Positions 38,401-53,400 are shown, counted from the first letter of the stretch. The stretch: 64,000 nucleotides of DNA from Rhyacichthys aspro (GCA_036850595.1 CM072158.1:9749422-9813421); one strand, 5' to 3'. The notes: generated from the sequence alone by a model not told the origin. Made by a program: numbers and translations.

Positions 38401-41400
38401 GGATGAAACTGCACATGACAGGACAAAACAACAAATCAAACAATGCACTTGAGAAAATTTGTGAAGCCTTTTTTTTTTTTTTTACAATTCCCAGCTGTGT
38501 GCATTAGAATAGACAGGGTTTAATGAAATGCAGCACGTTTTGTATAACCTTCCATGGTTTCCGTAAAAAATAATACAGAACAGTTTGCAATTGGAAGCAC
38601 AAATGTAAAGAATGACCTAAAATGTCAAGTGTTCTTGGATATCCCTTCTCTTGCTTCGAATGAGACAGTCTGAAGTGTGTGTTTTGGGGCCTGCTGCTGC
38701 CAAGACATTCAACTAACACTAACATGGAAAAATAATCCAGACAGAATAAAGATTTTTTTTTTCCTTTTTATACGTGCAAACATATTTCACATTCTTCAAG
38801 GGGTGGCTGAGCCAGAGCCGGGGTGGAAATTTGGAGAAGCTAAATAAATGAACGTGGTTATGATCGGCAGCTGGACTGAATGTCTGGAAAAGAACTTACA
38901 GGAATTTGGGAAGATGATGCTTTTGTTTTATTGGGTCATATCTGGACATGAATATTTACTGTTATTGAAATATCAACAATCAAAAAAGGAAGCATCCATA
39001 TAACACGTGTTGCTTTATATCATGTGGCCCTACTGTATACGTTAAGGGCATACACAAAGTCCTAATTAATCAATTGTCTACCAAAAATCAAAAAAGGTCA
39101 TTACTGTGATTTCCCCTGTCCGCACTGACCTTCCATAACAACACATAAACCTCCTCCCTTCCCATTTTGCTGAAGTTGCTGTAGTGCCTGTAGTGCACAC
39201 ATGGGCCACGCTGCACATCTGGGACAAGTTAAATGGAGCTACTTTGTCTGCTCTGTTCTGGCTCGGCCCGTCTGGTGGGGTGGGGAGGAAAAGAAGAGGA
39301 GCGCAGGTTTGAGATTCGCTGCAGGTATCACCCACCCCCCTGTGCCTTAACATCATGCTCTTGTTGGGGCCAGAGGCTAAAACCAAAAGAGGGCTCATGC
39401 AGAAAGGATTAACCTGTGTTATAGTGAATGTGGGGGGTTGACACTTAATAGAGGAGCTGAGCTAGAGGGCATCAGCGGCGTGGACAGGTCGTACATTCCT
39501 CAAACGTTTCAAAAAGAACAGCCGTCGTGCATCAAGTCCTCCCTCTTCCTAAAGACTAAACCCCTCTGTCCTTTTGAAAATAAGAAACTACTGCTTCTGC
39601 TATTCATCCAGCTGCCTCTCTGCGGCTGCTCATGTGCATGTTCCTAAACCAGAGAGCACATGCTGTTGATTTAAGCTCCAACAAAGTTTTCACTGCCATC
39701 TGGTTCACAGGTATCAGGGCGGCTTTCACTGCACACAGCCTTTGAGAAGACGTAAATAAACGTCAAAGAGAAAGTTCAGAAAAACGTTTGTGCTTTTAGT
39801 TTGCTCCCTTAAACTAAAGATGACAAAGACAATGACAAAAGGTAAGATAAAGGCTGAGATATATTCCTGATTACACTGATCAAAGACTGAAGAGAAGAAA
39901 TTATACTAATAACCTTAATAAACTTTGTTGCTCAATGTTGGTGCCTGCTTTTTTATTTGCAGTGCTGGAGAGAGCCTCAGATTATATAACGCATGGTTTT
40001 AGCCTAAAAAAAAGGAAGCAGAGGAAATCCTAGCACCAGACACCAGACTTCGACTTGAGCCCTCGCCACCTGCCTGACCATTTGTTTGTCCAATCCATGT
40101 GAGCGATTACATTAAGGTCTGACAGACAGGGTTTTAAATGAAAGCATCTTCAATATAATTAAGATAAACCAATATGAGAAACTTGAGCAATAATTTCCTT
40201 AAAGTACATGTCTAATGTTCTATCAGCGGCTGTGTAAACTCTCACACTTCTTGCACAAACCGAAAACAAAAGCCTCGCAGCTTCCTGTCTGATCTAGTCT
40301 GTTCCATCATCACATAATGTTTAAGAAGCCCCAGGCTGAAAAGTTCTGCTCTCAACTGGATTTGTTTCACAATGTTTAATCAGGAGCACAATCTTTATGT
40401 GCGCTTTGTGAATTTTCATATTAAGCAATGGCTTATGAGCACTAACTTGTTGATACACTTTTATTATTGGAAAGTGAGTAAACATAAGGCTGCATTCATT
40501 TAAATTATTGATCTCATCTATCTAATGGGACTCAGACAGTAGTAAAGTGGTAACGACATGAAATAACTTCCATTTAAGAGCTTGCTCATGGCCTTTTAAA
40601 CTTAAATGTGATGCAAATCTGAGCCCAAACCAGGCAGGTCACTTTATAATCTTTTATCAGCTGCAGGTGACAGACAAGAAGCAGACTAACAGGATTATGG
40701 CTCTCTGGTCTCGAGCTGTCACACACTTCTTGTGCCTGCCACAAAATGCTGAAGGATGTAGTCAAGGAAATAAGATGGCTACGACAGCAGACACTCCTAA
40801 ACTTCCTACTGTAAACACACAGATAAAAGGACAAAGTCTGTGAGCCAGTTTGGGTTGAGCATACAGTTAAACTGCAGGCTTTAAGGAGAATGAAAAAAAA
40901 GAATGAAAGAAGGTTGACACCGTCTTACACCAAACTAATGGAAGGGTGATCCTTGTTATGAAGTTACTTTTTGAGACCCTACAAGTAAGAAAAATAAGCC
41001 ATGACTGTGTTTGGCAAAAGGAGTCCTCAAAGCTTTTCAGGACTATATGTGATGTTTACACTTATTACAATATTCAGAAATATCCTCATATATATATATA
41101 TAAAGTTAAGAAATAATAGTACTGCAAGTATGCCAAAAACAGTGGAGTAACAGAAGGCTGAAAAAGTGCTGTGCTTAACTGTCTGCTATTTCAGTTTATA
41201 CCACTAGATGGAGAGGAGAGCCTCTGAGGGTCAATAACAATATGGGGTTTGTAAATGGAGTCGTTTTAAAGATGTTCAACACGTTAGAATGGGACTGTCC
41301 AGTTTTGTACAATTTCAGAATGCATGTGGAGTTTATTTATGTTGGCTTTTGCATTAGTTAGGTTGCCCTCATTGACTCATATTCAGTCAACAACAATGGT

Positions 41401-44400
41401 CAGAAACAGTTCTGTGTCACCAGGTGAGGGCCTCTCTTCCTCACCTGTGATTAGGTAAAGCCTTTACAAGTTCGTACAGGTCCTAGCTCCATGCTCCCTG
41501 CACCTGAATACCAACACCCCGCCTTACACAACCAGCAGCGTAACGCTGGGCTTCCTGAGAGTGTTGTGACACATATCCTTGGTTCTTCCTGCTCTTGCTG
41601 TGCTCCAGTGCCTCCAGTTCACATCTACACACTGTTGTCTGTAGGAGTGTTTCCACATGAGCTGTCAGTGTCTATTGTTCGAGTAAGTCTCTAGGACACA
41701 ATTCATATCAGGACAACAGTCATTCCTCCCCTCCTCCATTCTTTTCCTTCCTCTCCCAAATGGTGAACTGCTGACTTGGCCTGATTCAGCCACAAGCCCA
41801 CATGTTTGGAGAGGGGAGTGTTAGGGGTGGGATAGGGGGCAGCATCTTCTCACACCGGGTCTGTCTGTTCCTGCTGAGGCTTGGTGCGTCACCTCGGGTC
41901 TTCATTGAAAATATATTTCATCAGCAGGGGCCCTCAAGGTAAAAACTCCATTTATTAAACTCAATGAAAAGATAACAGTTGCGCATCAAAGGCATTAATT
42001 CAAACAAAAATTAAAAGCAGATGGTAAACCTGCATCAGTCAGGTTATAATGTGACTAATAAAAAATGTACGTAGAAACATTCTCATAATAAAGGCATTAT
42101 TTGCAAAGGATAATATTGCTTCTGGTTACTCTCATCAGGTTTTGTAAAGGCTATAATCATTGCTAACTGGTGATTTGTGACAGCCAATCCTGAAAACCCG
42201 TGACTCTGCTGTGGCCAATTGAAGCTCTGCAGGGCATGTAAACTGAACAATTGCTAAAATGGTGAAAATGGGGCCTGACAGCTTGTCTCATTGTTTTAGC
42301 CTCATGACCTATATATGCTTGTACTGTGGTTTTAGATGGCCACAACTGTTCCTTTGATTCCTTGAATGCACACAATACACAACAAAAATCACATCAAAGA
42401 TCTAGTCTATAAGTATCATGTTTGTTTAAAAGGTTATGAAAAAGCATCCAGACAATTGTTGTATTTATTCTAAACTGAAGCTGAAGTCAAAATAAATGGT
42501 AAAAACAGCAACCCAAAATGATTATGGATTTTGTCAATGTGGTTTGACCACAAGGGACAGAAGAGGAGTAAACAAGCTGAAAGAAACAGTTTGACTCACT
42601 TTCTGCTGAAATTGGCTGAAATAAACATTTTTCCATCTTAAAAGAAAAGGCATGATTGTGCATCCAACATACAGCACATACGGTTAGTGAAGGCACATGT
42701 GTGTTGGTAGGCACATGGCCTGTGAGTGGGATTCCCCGAGTGCAAGGGTCTGAAGTTTAACTGGCCAGAGCATGGAAGGGACAAAACATTGCCACTGACA
42801 GTAAAATCCAGTGTCTAAACGTATGGTGGGGATTTCTGATCGAGCCATATTTCCTTTCATGTTAAAAAGGAGTTTGTTCTGCATGTTTCTTGCCTCAGGG
42901 AGCATGAACCTCTGACCAGGGTCATCAAAGGTGCAAATAGAATATTCCTCATGCTTCAAGATGGACATGTGCTGATGCTTTCGCAGAACAAATAACGTGT
43001 CTCATTGCAGTTTACACTGGTACACTTCACTTCTGCAGAAATGTTCTTTACAACACCATTTAATTTGCTGCAAAATGCCAAGTCAAGAAGCTTCAGGCAG
43101 TGAGTTAATAATAGCGCCGGATGTTTATTGTTGTTTATCATGACTTAGTAGGAGTCAGCGAAGACAGAGCTCAATGACTTGAGTTCATGTTGCCGGTGGC
43201 GAGTGTCTGCTACTGAGCAGCAGTAAAGCAGAGTCAGTCCCTCTGTAATTATGGAGTCCAAAATAACTCTGAGGAGTTGTTGTTGTATGTGCTTCAAGAC
43301 TCTTCATATAGCCTCAGTTGAGAATTCCAAAAGCTATGTTGTCTGTCAAATCAAATTAAAAGTTGTTTTTTCTTATTGTTTAAAGTATTAGGTTATGCAT
43401 GTAAAAGTTTCAGAAGATTTTGGCGCACATCTAGAAGGACCACAAACCAAATAACAGTGTGTGACAAAGATCACAGTAAAGACGTACTACATAAATTAGG
43501 AATTCCTCTAAGGATACAAATCCCTTGCTTGAACTTGCAGTTGTCTTCCATTTGCATGTGTGCACTTCTTGTACTACACACACTCACATAGCATGCCTGG
43601 CCATGTCCTCGAACAGAGCTGTAATTAAGGGGGAACTACAGTGAGCAGTTCCACAGTGAGTCGTCTCTGCACAAACCATTCGCTCCTCCCTCAAAAAGCC
43701 ACGAACTCCCACCCAGCAGCCATATTGCCCACTCCCTCTAACCCCAAATCTTCACCCTGTTCCTTCACTCTGCTCATGGCTGGTTTCTAAACTTGGCCTG
43801 GGAATTTTCCGCTGGAGCCTCTTTTGTGACCACTCTCACTTTTGTCTGTACACAGCAAAAAAAAAAAAAAAAAAAATCCATTATGGCTGCTTTATCACTG
43901 ACCTGGTACGATATCCGCTTCAGTAATGTCTTGTGTGACTTTAACAGTGTGGGATGTAGAACCTGGTCTTATGATACTTTAGTTAAAACAACTGAAACTC
44001 TTTTTTTATTACAAGATACAAACATGCTACAGAGCACAATCTATATAGAGGGGGGTACTTAAAAAGTCATTTGGGTCACAGGTTCCTTTAATATTCTAAG
44101 TCAAATAGGAGAAAAATAAAAGCTGGTGTGTTTCAGGCTTGGTTTTTTATCTCTTTGAAGGTTTGTGCAGCTTAGGAGGGGCCAGAGTGGTTGTGGCGGC
44201 TTAGGAAGTTGTTTGTTTGTCCCAGAAGGACTTGCTATATTCATCACATCCAACAAACAATTTACAGCGGCAGTGTCTCCACTCACTTTAATTGAGCAGG
44301 AACTTTTAACTTTTGTGTGACTGAAATATAAGATAAAGCTATAAAAATGCCATGATTAAGGACAAGTACATATGGACCAATTACTTTTACAATTCTATCA

Positions 44401-47400
44401 ATCTTCTGGGATTTGAACACCCAAGTGACCTCCAAAGTGCTTTAGTAAAGATGCTGCTGTCCCACAATGTCTGGAAACTTCATTGTTGGGAGGTGTGTCT
44501 CAGTTCAAAGTGGGGTCGTAAACCAAAATGAAAGCAGGGCCTTTGGAAACACAAACACCAATATTGGAGAGCCAAACACAACATCCCTTACAAGTTTAAT
44601 TAAAACTCTGATGGTCTCCTCCCTGACTTGGGGAACAGATGAAGAAACAGAGAATGGGATTACATGTGGTAGTCTCTCAGCAAAACATGTACATCAGTGT
44701 CAAAAGAGATGAAAGATCACTTTTCTAATGCATTTTTTTAGGATTTATTTAATCAAAGCCAACAAGTCTCTGGAGCTTGTGTTTGACATACATCTTCTAA
44801 CTGTCCCAAAATGTGACATAGTAAAAATTCATGAAGCAGGTGACATAGAGCAGCATGTTTTTTTAAGGGTGTGAGTTTTCATTTGTCTCTGTCCGTTTAG
44901 TGAGAGCCAACATAATTTACAGTCTTATCGTCCGAGCTGCTGGTGTGCAGGGCCTGAGCAGCGAGGGGGGGATAAAAACAGACAGCTTCCTTTCGGACAC
45001 GGTCGCTGTTGCCGTGTCCTTATTCTGGCAAGCACCGCGCTCCTCCATCACACTTTAACTGTTGCTGGCATTGTCTGAAGACATGCAGAGAAAAGGCCAC
45101 ACACAGGGTTTATGGATGAGCCCACACACACTACCCAAAAGGTTTACAGCACAGGGACTTTTCCTGGTGCAGTCACGGGTTTATTTGGCATGGCATGGAG
45201 ATCTGCAGGTGGGGAAACTTCCCATGCTGACTAGGCCTTGAGCACATCAGTAGTCAGTGCTGAGGTGTTTTTAAAGACAGACTATTTTCCCATGCTGCTT
45301 TGTGACCTAGAAGTATCTATCAAAGAGATCTAAAAAAAAAAGTTTTTGTTGTGCACTCTACACAACATTTACGTACGGGTTTCCTTTGTTTCTGGTTGAG
45401 ATAGTGACAAGAAAACATCTTTCTCAGACAAAATACATGAAGTCAACCTGCCAAATCCTCCCATTTCCTTACATACATGCGCGGCCTCACTGTCTTTTAC
45501 CATGTCAAACTGACTCCCCACTGTCTGCTGTGGTTTCTCCCCCTCTTTCCTTGAAAACTGACTCATGGCTAAGTTAAAGTCTAAAGTGAAAAGAATGAGG
45601 ATCGGTCTGAGCAGATATCTAAAACAACAGCATTCTTGAAAGAAGACCAAGAGCGAGGTGATGTTACAGACGGGTTGTGCCGCGTTGTTGGCATGTGTGA
45701 CACAGGAATGTAGAGTTTCTCAAGACTGAACACAAGACTAAAGAAGAGCAGTACTGTAAAGAACAAAAACTAAACTGCCTGAAAACTACACAAGGCAAAG
45801 CTGTAAATGTGCAACATGTATCCCCATTTCCAACAATGTATTAGAAATATGCATGTCAATTACTGCCAATTACAAGTGACCAACAACTTAAATAACTTAA
45901 ATGAAGGATTATGGAAACCTGTCCAAAGCATAGAAGTCAACTCTTTTACACCTTTTACTGACGGTCAACAAAAGGGAGATACACTTGCACAATAAGGCTG
46001 CACCGTCATTTAAACCAAAGTAGATCCATTGGAATGAGGAAAGGTTTGTGATGGTATGTCTTGTATGGCTGGTATTCAGGTTAATAACCCTCTGAAAGCC
46101 ATATCTAAAGGGCTAATGAGGACAACATGGCTAAAGCTGCCCATCGGCACAAATAAAGTCAGAATGATTGATCTTTTTAATCCAGTGTTTGGGACTAAAT
46201 CAGCTTTGTGCAGCAAAGCAGGGATAAAGAGGCAGAGCTAATTATTAAAGTGGCTACTTCACTTGTCGACATGGATTAAATACTTTGGCCACAGCTTCAT
46301 AAAAAGAGCCACCATGACTAAGCACTGGCACGTTGACATATCTGCCACACAATCCCACATACTGTATACCGTAGATAAACTTTCCCAGAAGCCCTTTGGC
46401 CAAGGCACAGGGGCCAGATGCTTTCAGCAGCAGCCACTGCAGCTCACAAACTACACATAACTGGGGCTGTATCCCAGAAGAACAACATATTACAGAAGGT
46501 ATTTTACTGTATCTTTTATAATTATTACAGGAAAAATCATCTAAAAGGTTTTCAGTGTCTTGTTCATTAACACTGATTGGTCCAAAAAAGAAACCGCAGC
46601 CAACCACAAAAAGTACAGGGAGGTGTTAAATTCCTGCAGAGTCGTTGCAGCTATAAAAATACACAAATGTCTGCCTGCTTCTTTTCTCTATTTCTTTGAT
46701 CCCTCTACAACTATGCTTCAGCCCAGAACAAGCCTTGACGTCTGCAATCTGGGTTTCAGCTGGATAGCCGTTACCCTTTGGCTGGTGCTATCTGTCCAGT
46801 GGCCGCCTCTCTTTAGTTTGGCTAAAGCTGGTGTTTGGTGCATTCATTTTCACAGGTGTGGAGGCCCCGATACCCAGCGTGCGAGATATGAAGTCACACA
46901 GGCCGACCTTGGCCTACCTCAGCGGCTCTATTTGTTTAAACTTTTATCCCATCGCCAAACAGGGGCTCTTCTTTTTGCTGAAGGTTTAGTCTGGGAGCAG
47001 GTCACTGGCACTGTCTACAAAAACAGTTTTTTATCTGTAACCATCGACACTGGATGAAAACAGTTCTCGTCCGCCATTAGTTTAATTGCGAGTACAACTT
47101 TAAAAATAACACTGAATTCTCATACCCATATTTAAACTCTTGTCCTCTACAATTAAACTGCTAAGACAACACTGTAGCAGTTACAGATAAACGGTTCATT
47201 TAGTCGACTAATTTGCCTATAACAGCCAGCTCAGAGGTTTACATTTTTTACTACCATTCATTTGCAATCAGTAATAATCTCTTGAGCTCTCTTTGAAAGG
47301 TTTCTAGAAAGCCACAACAGATGACACTTTGTTATTGTTACTCATTTATGTGTGGATTACATTATGTCAGATAACAATGAAAACTCCTCACAGTTTTGAG

Positions 47401-50400
47401 CCGAATATATTGGATTAACGTCAAAGTTACTGAGACCTCAGGATACTAGAATGATATCTCTTCTATATGAGCAAAGACAATGAATATCAGTCCTTAAGCT
47501 GTGCATGTGACCCCTATCAAACATCAATCATAGTTGACTACACATGAGTGAGCTACTACAATCACCCACCCACACATTCAACCAGACAAGTCCGGCCTCA
47601 TAATACAGGGCTCTCCTTCTTTAACGGCAGCCTTTTGATGCAGTCCAGTCTCTTCCCATCACTCGCACACCCCTCCCCCTCCAACTGTGCGTGCATAAGA
47701 AACGCACAAGCGTCCCAGTAAAAAAAACTTCCCCCTAAGAAGCGGCTACCCTCCCCCTCTGTCTTCAAACTGATTGATTTTTCACAACAGGTTTGGATTT
47801 TTGTAGATATAAAAGTAACAGCAAGTGCACCATTACAGCTTTTGTACTTCCCCTTAAACTTAGACATATACATGACAGGTGTAAGTAAGTCAAATGTATG
47901 CAGTTCAGTCTCTTCTCAACATAAAAAAATTCAAGCAGGTAGAGACATGCACACTCACTAATGCATGCTGCACGTGCTGTTGATATTTACCAGCAAGTCA
48001 CTCAATAACCTACATTCCAGTTTTGGTAAATGTTTATACTGTGGTGTCCTAGCTGTTATCCTGATAGATGATGGTTTATGTAAGTCAATGATTTCAATTG
48101 CTTCTATTCTGTTGCACACATCCCTAGTTGTAGCAGTATGAACTTCAGTGGCAAGTATGAAAACCCAAAGACTTTACAGAGGAAAGGTTTATGTCAGAGT
48201 ACTGCAGCTTAGAAAGTCTGAACCACCCATGAACTGGCTCTTGCCCCAGCCTCGAGGTCACACTTGTTTCATCTTGGTGGAATAGCTAATGGTGCCCTTG
48301 CTGTTACTTTTATATCTACTATCCTGGACCTTCTCGTGTTTTTCCTGCTCATTGTTCGCACTAAACCGCCAAGTGTACCAGCTGCCATCTTGCCCCTGAA
48401 GGGAGTAACAGGTATCATTGCACCATTTATAGTTGTATCGCATCACAACTGCTGCACGCGCTCAAGTGATCCTCACAACAAAAGCGACCCAAGCCCAGAA
48501 GGCTGGACTGTCAGGTACAAAGACAAATATTAGAAAAGCTATTGTCACTTTGAGGAGAAGAGTCAGAGCAAGTGTACAAGCTGCACACAATAAGAGGAGG
48601 CAACTATAAAGTGCACTTTACATGCTTTTCCTCAAAAACTAACCACACCTACACACCAAAGATCCTCTCTATTATTCTCTTTTGTAGGCTAAAAATGGGA
48701 CTGGACTTCATTTGAAGGAACTGTACTTTTTTTTTTTTTTACTCTTATAACAGGTATAACATTTGCTTATGTGTTACATCTTGTTTGTCTGATTAGTAAG
48801 ATTAAGCATGTAAGTCTGTACATTATTGGCCCTGGGACTGGACTGGTGTAAACTTAAAGAAGGTAAAGTAGTTGGTAGGAGGGCATTCAAATATTTTATG
48901 GCTGAGTTGTCTCGTTAAACATCTATTCTCTCTTAGAAAGACCCGTCCTGTTCAGGTTACAAATAATACAAGTCCACTGTAAAGACAAGTGAGTCACTGT
49001 GAAGCCCCTGTCTTTGAATCCAGGGGTGGTCCACAGACCCAGACAGAAGACATACAGTGGCACTGACAGCTTCATCACTGACCTGTGCTGACGGACTGGC
49101 ACAGACTAATACAGTCATTAGTGCACACATGTTGTCATGCTTGTACCACACTGAGTACAGAGGACTGCTCTTCTGAGCCATGAGGTAGACACACACTCTC
49201 TTTAACACACACACAGCTTTGTGTGCTGACTAACAATAGACTACTGTTACAACTTAAGATGCTCAGACGACTGCAGCATCAGTCACAACAGTGCACATTC
49301 CCCTAAACCACATCGCCATGTCAGCGCTGTGTTTATACTACAACAATAAATGAGACCCTAGGTACAAGCTGTCCGACTAAAGCCTCCTGCAGCAGTCTCT
49401 CTCTTCTGTAAGAGCTCAGCAGCAGAAAGACGTGAGAAAGTAAGAAGTAGCTGGTGATTGACAGAAAGCAGACAGACATTGGACGAACTCAGCAAGAAGT
49501 GACAGGAGTGGAGACATGTCACAGCAGTAACACTAGAAAGCTTGCAGTTGTGTGAAATCTCGGGAATAAATCATAAAACTGTGTTTTTACCTCACAGCGA
49601 ACACCTGTACATTTTTACTGTGCCATAAATCATATTTTTGTATAAGACCATGTAAGACTGCTATGGCATGGCCTTCTTACACTTATGAATAAGCCCAAGG
49701 TCATATACAGAAATTTAACTGATGTAAAAGTGACTGTTTCACTGCTGCACTTAACACACAGAAATGCAAATCCTGTTTTTTAATTAAAATTTCATTCTTC
49801 ATAATTTTAGAAGATGCAAATTATTATGAAAACAACCCACTTGAGCTAAGTATATTCATAAAAGTTGATATATTGAACAGCACACAAGACTGCCTAAATT
49901 GCACTGTGAAACTAAATCTATACTTTTTAATACCTAATTACACCTGTTTTAGGCAACTGGTAAGAATAAAACTCTAGACTGTAGCCAGCTTGTGCACTGG
50001 AACTATTCAACGGCAATTAAAACAATACCTTGGAGTGTACATGTTAATTAAAGGTCCCACAGAGAGACATTCCATGAGGGATTGGGATATGAATAGATGT
50101 GACTGTGATAGATTCATTTGTATGCTTACTGGCTCCTTGGCAAACTGTCAAGGCCCACTCCAGAGTTGGGATCAATGAAAGAGAGTGAAACCAGGACCAC
50201 TTCCAATTCAGGGTCCTGCCATGTTGTCTTTGCTCAAACACACACACACAGCGTGCACACAAACACACCAAGCTCAGTGAGGAGTCCCTCTTTTCATGGA
50301 GATCTTTTGTCTCGCAGTAATGTCTGGTATGCCGGGATACAGGCTCTGCTCAATGACCTGATTTCTATGGGGCTGCTGAGGCACTAGTCTATGTGAGTGT

Positions 50401-53400
50401 GTTCTTCTGCCTTCAAGCTTTTCCTTTGGATAAGACAGAGGGTTTAGCCAGGCAGACAGGCACAGACTGAGCCAATAAGAGAGCACATACAAACTGAAAG
50501 CACTGCATGAAGTAAACAAAAAGAGCCTGGAGTTCCCATAGCAGGAAGAAAGACATAATTGGACAAGCGGTAATTCAAGTCAGCAACATAATTACAACCC
50601 AAGAGCAGTAAACACAGCAGAGATTTGAGTTCAAACAAAATGAGACAAATTTGGGTCTTGATTTTTAGAAACATCGTACCTTGTCTCTGAATGAAGATCC
50701 TGAGCAGCGGGTGAGCCGTCGACACCGCTTTGCAGAAGTTGTCGTCGTTGTTGATGGGCAGCAAGTCGCCGTGGATGTCGGCGTAGCAGATCATCACCTC
50801 CATGTTGGCGATGCGGTGGATGTGCAAGATGAGCTTGTAGAACTCCTCGAACTTGCCCGGTTTGATGCGGTCGACCGAGAAGCGGCGGAACTCTGCGCCA
50901 TACTAAAAGAGAATAACGAACAAGAGGGGAGTGAAGTGAACCTTTTCTAATTTGAGTATTCTTTAAGCACTTTCAGGGTATATTTTCAAGCTTCTCCTGC
51001 CTTTGTCTTTTATCGATTTGATATTTAAAAACTTAAGGACTTGTTGGAAGCCCACAAAACAACATTCAAAGCAACTTTTGTGGTAAAATAACAGCACGGC
51101 CTTAACAATTAAAAAGAATCTTTGGCTAAAATGTGGCCATACCATTAGAAAATGTGCAACTTCTTCCTTCACTGCATAAAAACTAGCATAAAGCATAAAA
51201 TATTGATCAATTCTGGTGGATGAGTAAGCGGTTCCCGTCTATGCTAATCTAAGAATGACAGTGTCCCGTCCTCCAAACAAACTTGCACAATTACTCCCAA
51301 GCTTCCCCGACAAGCTCATTGAAGGAGCTGTGAGAGAACAGCTGAGGGTCACAGTGGGGTCGTCATTTGACTCAAAGAGGGGCGCGAGACGCTCCCGAGG
51401 CACAAAGGCACATCTCAATAAACCTACACCAACTGGTATCTCAATCACAGCGGTAATTTGTAGGCTGCTTGTTACTGTAATCAGGGAAAAGCTGGGAGAC
51501 AAATCAGCGGCGGGGAAGTAGAAGTTTACATAGAAGTAGTTTAGCGACTGCAGAGAAGAAGAGCGGGGAATGTATTCGCCAGCTTTACTCTGTAATTACA
51601 AGACAACATAAATTTAAAAGGGGGGCGTGTTCGGAGACTTGGGGGATGCCAGGCTGCTACCGCATTTACTGCACTGAAGCACAACCTGCTTTTTGGAGCA
51701 TGTCACCCAGTCGGATTCCAGATAATAAAACACAGCCTACACAATTAGACGGTACATGAAGCCGACAAACTGGTCTGTCAGTATTTTTAAATGTCTGCTT
51801 GCTTATAGGAAAGTGAAACCTCCAACATGAATGAATGTCACACTGATACACTTGACTTACAGTACAATAATTATACATCTTATCAGTGACTGGAAGAACT
51901 GCTTTGAATCTGAATGTCCTCTTGGCACTGATCAGTCAGAACAATCTGTTTTTCTTTTCAATCTGAACTCAGCCATCGGGCACGAGCAAGTCTCAACATG
52001 GCCGATTAATCACGGCTTGAAAAACTAAACCAATACTACATCATTTCAAACATGACATCACTTGTCCTTGTGGCCTATCGGGGACGACAAGTTGAGGCAG
52101 GCTTGAAGGTGCTCTGAGTGATGAAAACTTATTTAAAAAGTAGATCTGGAAAAATCGAAGCAGAGCAAAGAGAACGGGAAGACAAATCCCACCCTGCCCC
52201 CAAGTATCTCTCTGATAAGAAGAGCTTAAGGTGAGTTAAACCAGCTCTAGGCCAAGGATCTACGACAGACAGCCAGACACCTACAGCTCTATCTCAGATA
52301 AGCTTATCATGGGAACAGATTCTCCTGAGAAAACCAAACAAGCAGCTATTTGACATGGACCACACTCGACTAATGACAAGGATATTAGTCTAAAGTAGTG
52401 CTGATATACTAATTGACATTGAAACCTGAACTTTTAACACACAATAAAGATTAAACAGGAATCTGATGCAGAGAAAAGTCATTTGAAATGTATTTAAAGG
52501 CCATTTTGCCAGTCAGGAAACACCCAACAAAAGGCATTCACAGACATTCTTTAAACATTCAACTTTCTTTTTAAGCTGCGGCTAACCTCATTTCTAAATT
52601 TAGACGGATGCCGAGTCGTAAAAGCACATCCTCATAACATAACAAAACCTGACGTCATAAGATGGATGTTCTGGACAAAAGTGTGACGTGTGACATTAGT
52701 GATTCAAGTTGGATTGTGATCCCGTGATGCTCTTAACCTGGAGCACGTCCCACCCACAAACAACCCCTGACCACTCCTGCCTCAAACATGAAACCGACCC
52801 TGACCTAAAAAAGGTGCTTTGATGTTGTGTGAAGCATTTGCATGAGCAGTCTCGCATAAACAGCCTTATTTAAAAAGCTTGTTTTATCTTCTCGCCCACC
52901 TATGACCACCAGTGAGCTGTGTACCTCTGATCCATTTCCCAGCATTCTCAGGTCACTGCCCTCGGCTTCACTGAAACTGGGCAGCTTTAACTAAAGGTAA
53001 AAAACCCCTCTGGACTAAGTGAGTCACCTATTACAACACATCTCAATATGCGTCGTGGACAGTGACTCAGGATGCTTAAATACATATGTGCATGTGTTAA
53101 TAAAAGCTAGCAAGTGCAATTAACAACTGAATTTCCCCTTGGGCATTAAGAAATTGTTTTTAAATTTAATTATTGAATTAAAGTGCTTCTTTTCGGTCAA
53201 ATACACAGGATTTCTACATATTTTTCATTATGAGCAACTGAAAGGATGAAACACATTGAATTGAATTGCATTAAGATTATTCCACTAAAAAGGACACATA
53301 GAAGAGTTGTTTACTTCCTTCACAAATATCCAAAAGGCCTATAACTTGTTGTACACCTGATTTAGCACCAAATAAATTAGTTTAGATGACTAGCTGGTTA

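Larger units (their letters stand above)
33540..50679. other. pard6g: Large second intron of pard6g
   Basis: A 17.1-kb intron separates the PB1 exon from the CRIB/PDZ exon. It contains simple repeats (poly-T 34637-34655, TTTA repeat 35511-35536, AT repeat 41088-41103, poly-A 43857-43877) and the inverted-repeat pair at 47803-48319. No nested gene was recognised on either strand. The longest open frame (165 codons, 46560-47057, +) has no family similarity that I can see. Confidence 0.6.

Noticed and set aside
48264..48533. Plus-strand frame with a hydrophobic stretch resembling a membrane protein
   Set aside because: The segment is part of the inverted-repeat arm and its mirrored copy encodes the same peptide; no homology beyond that.
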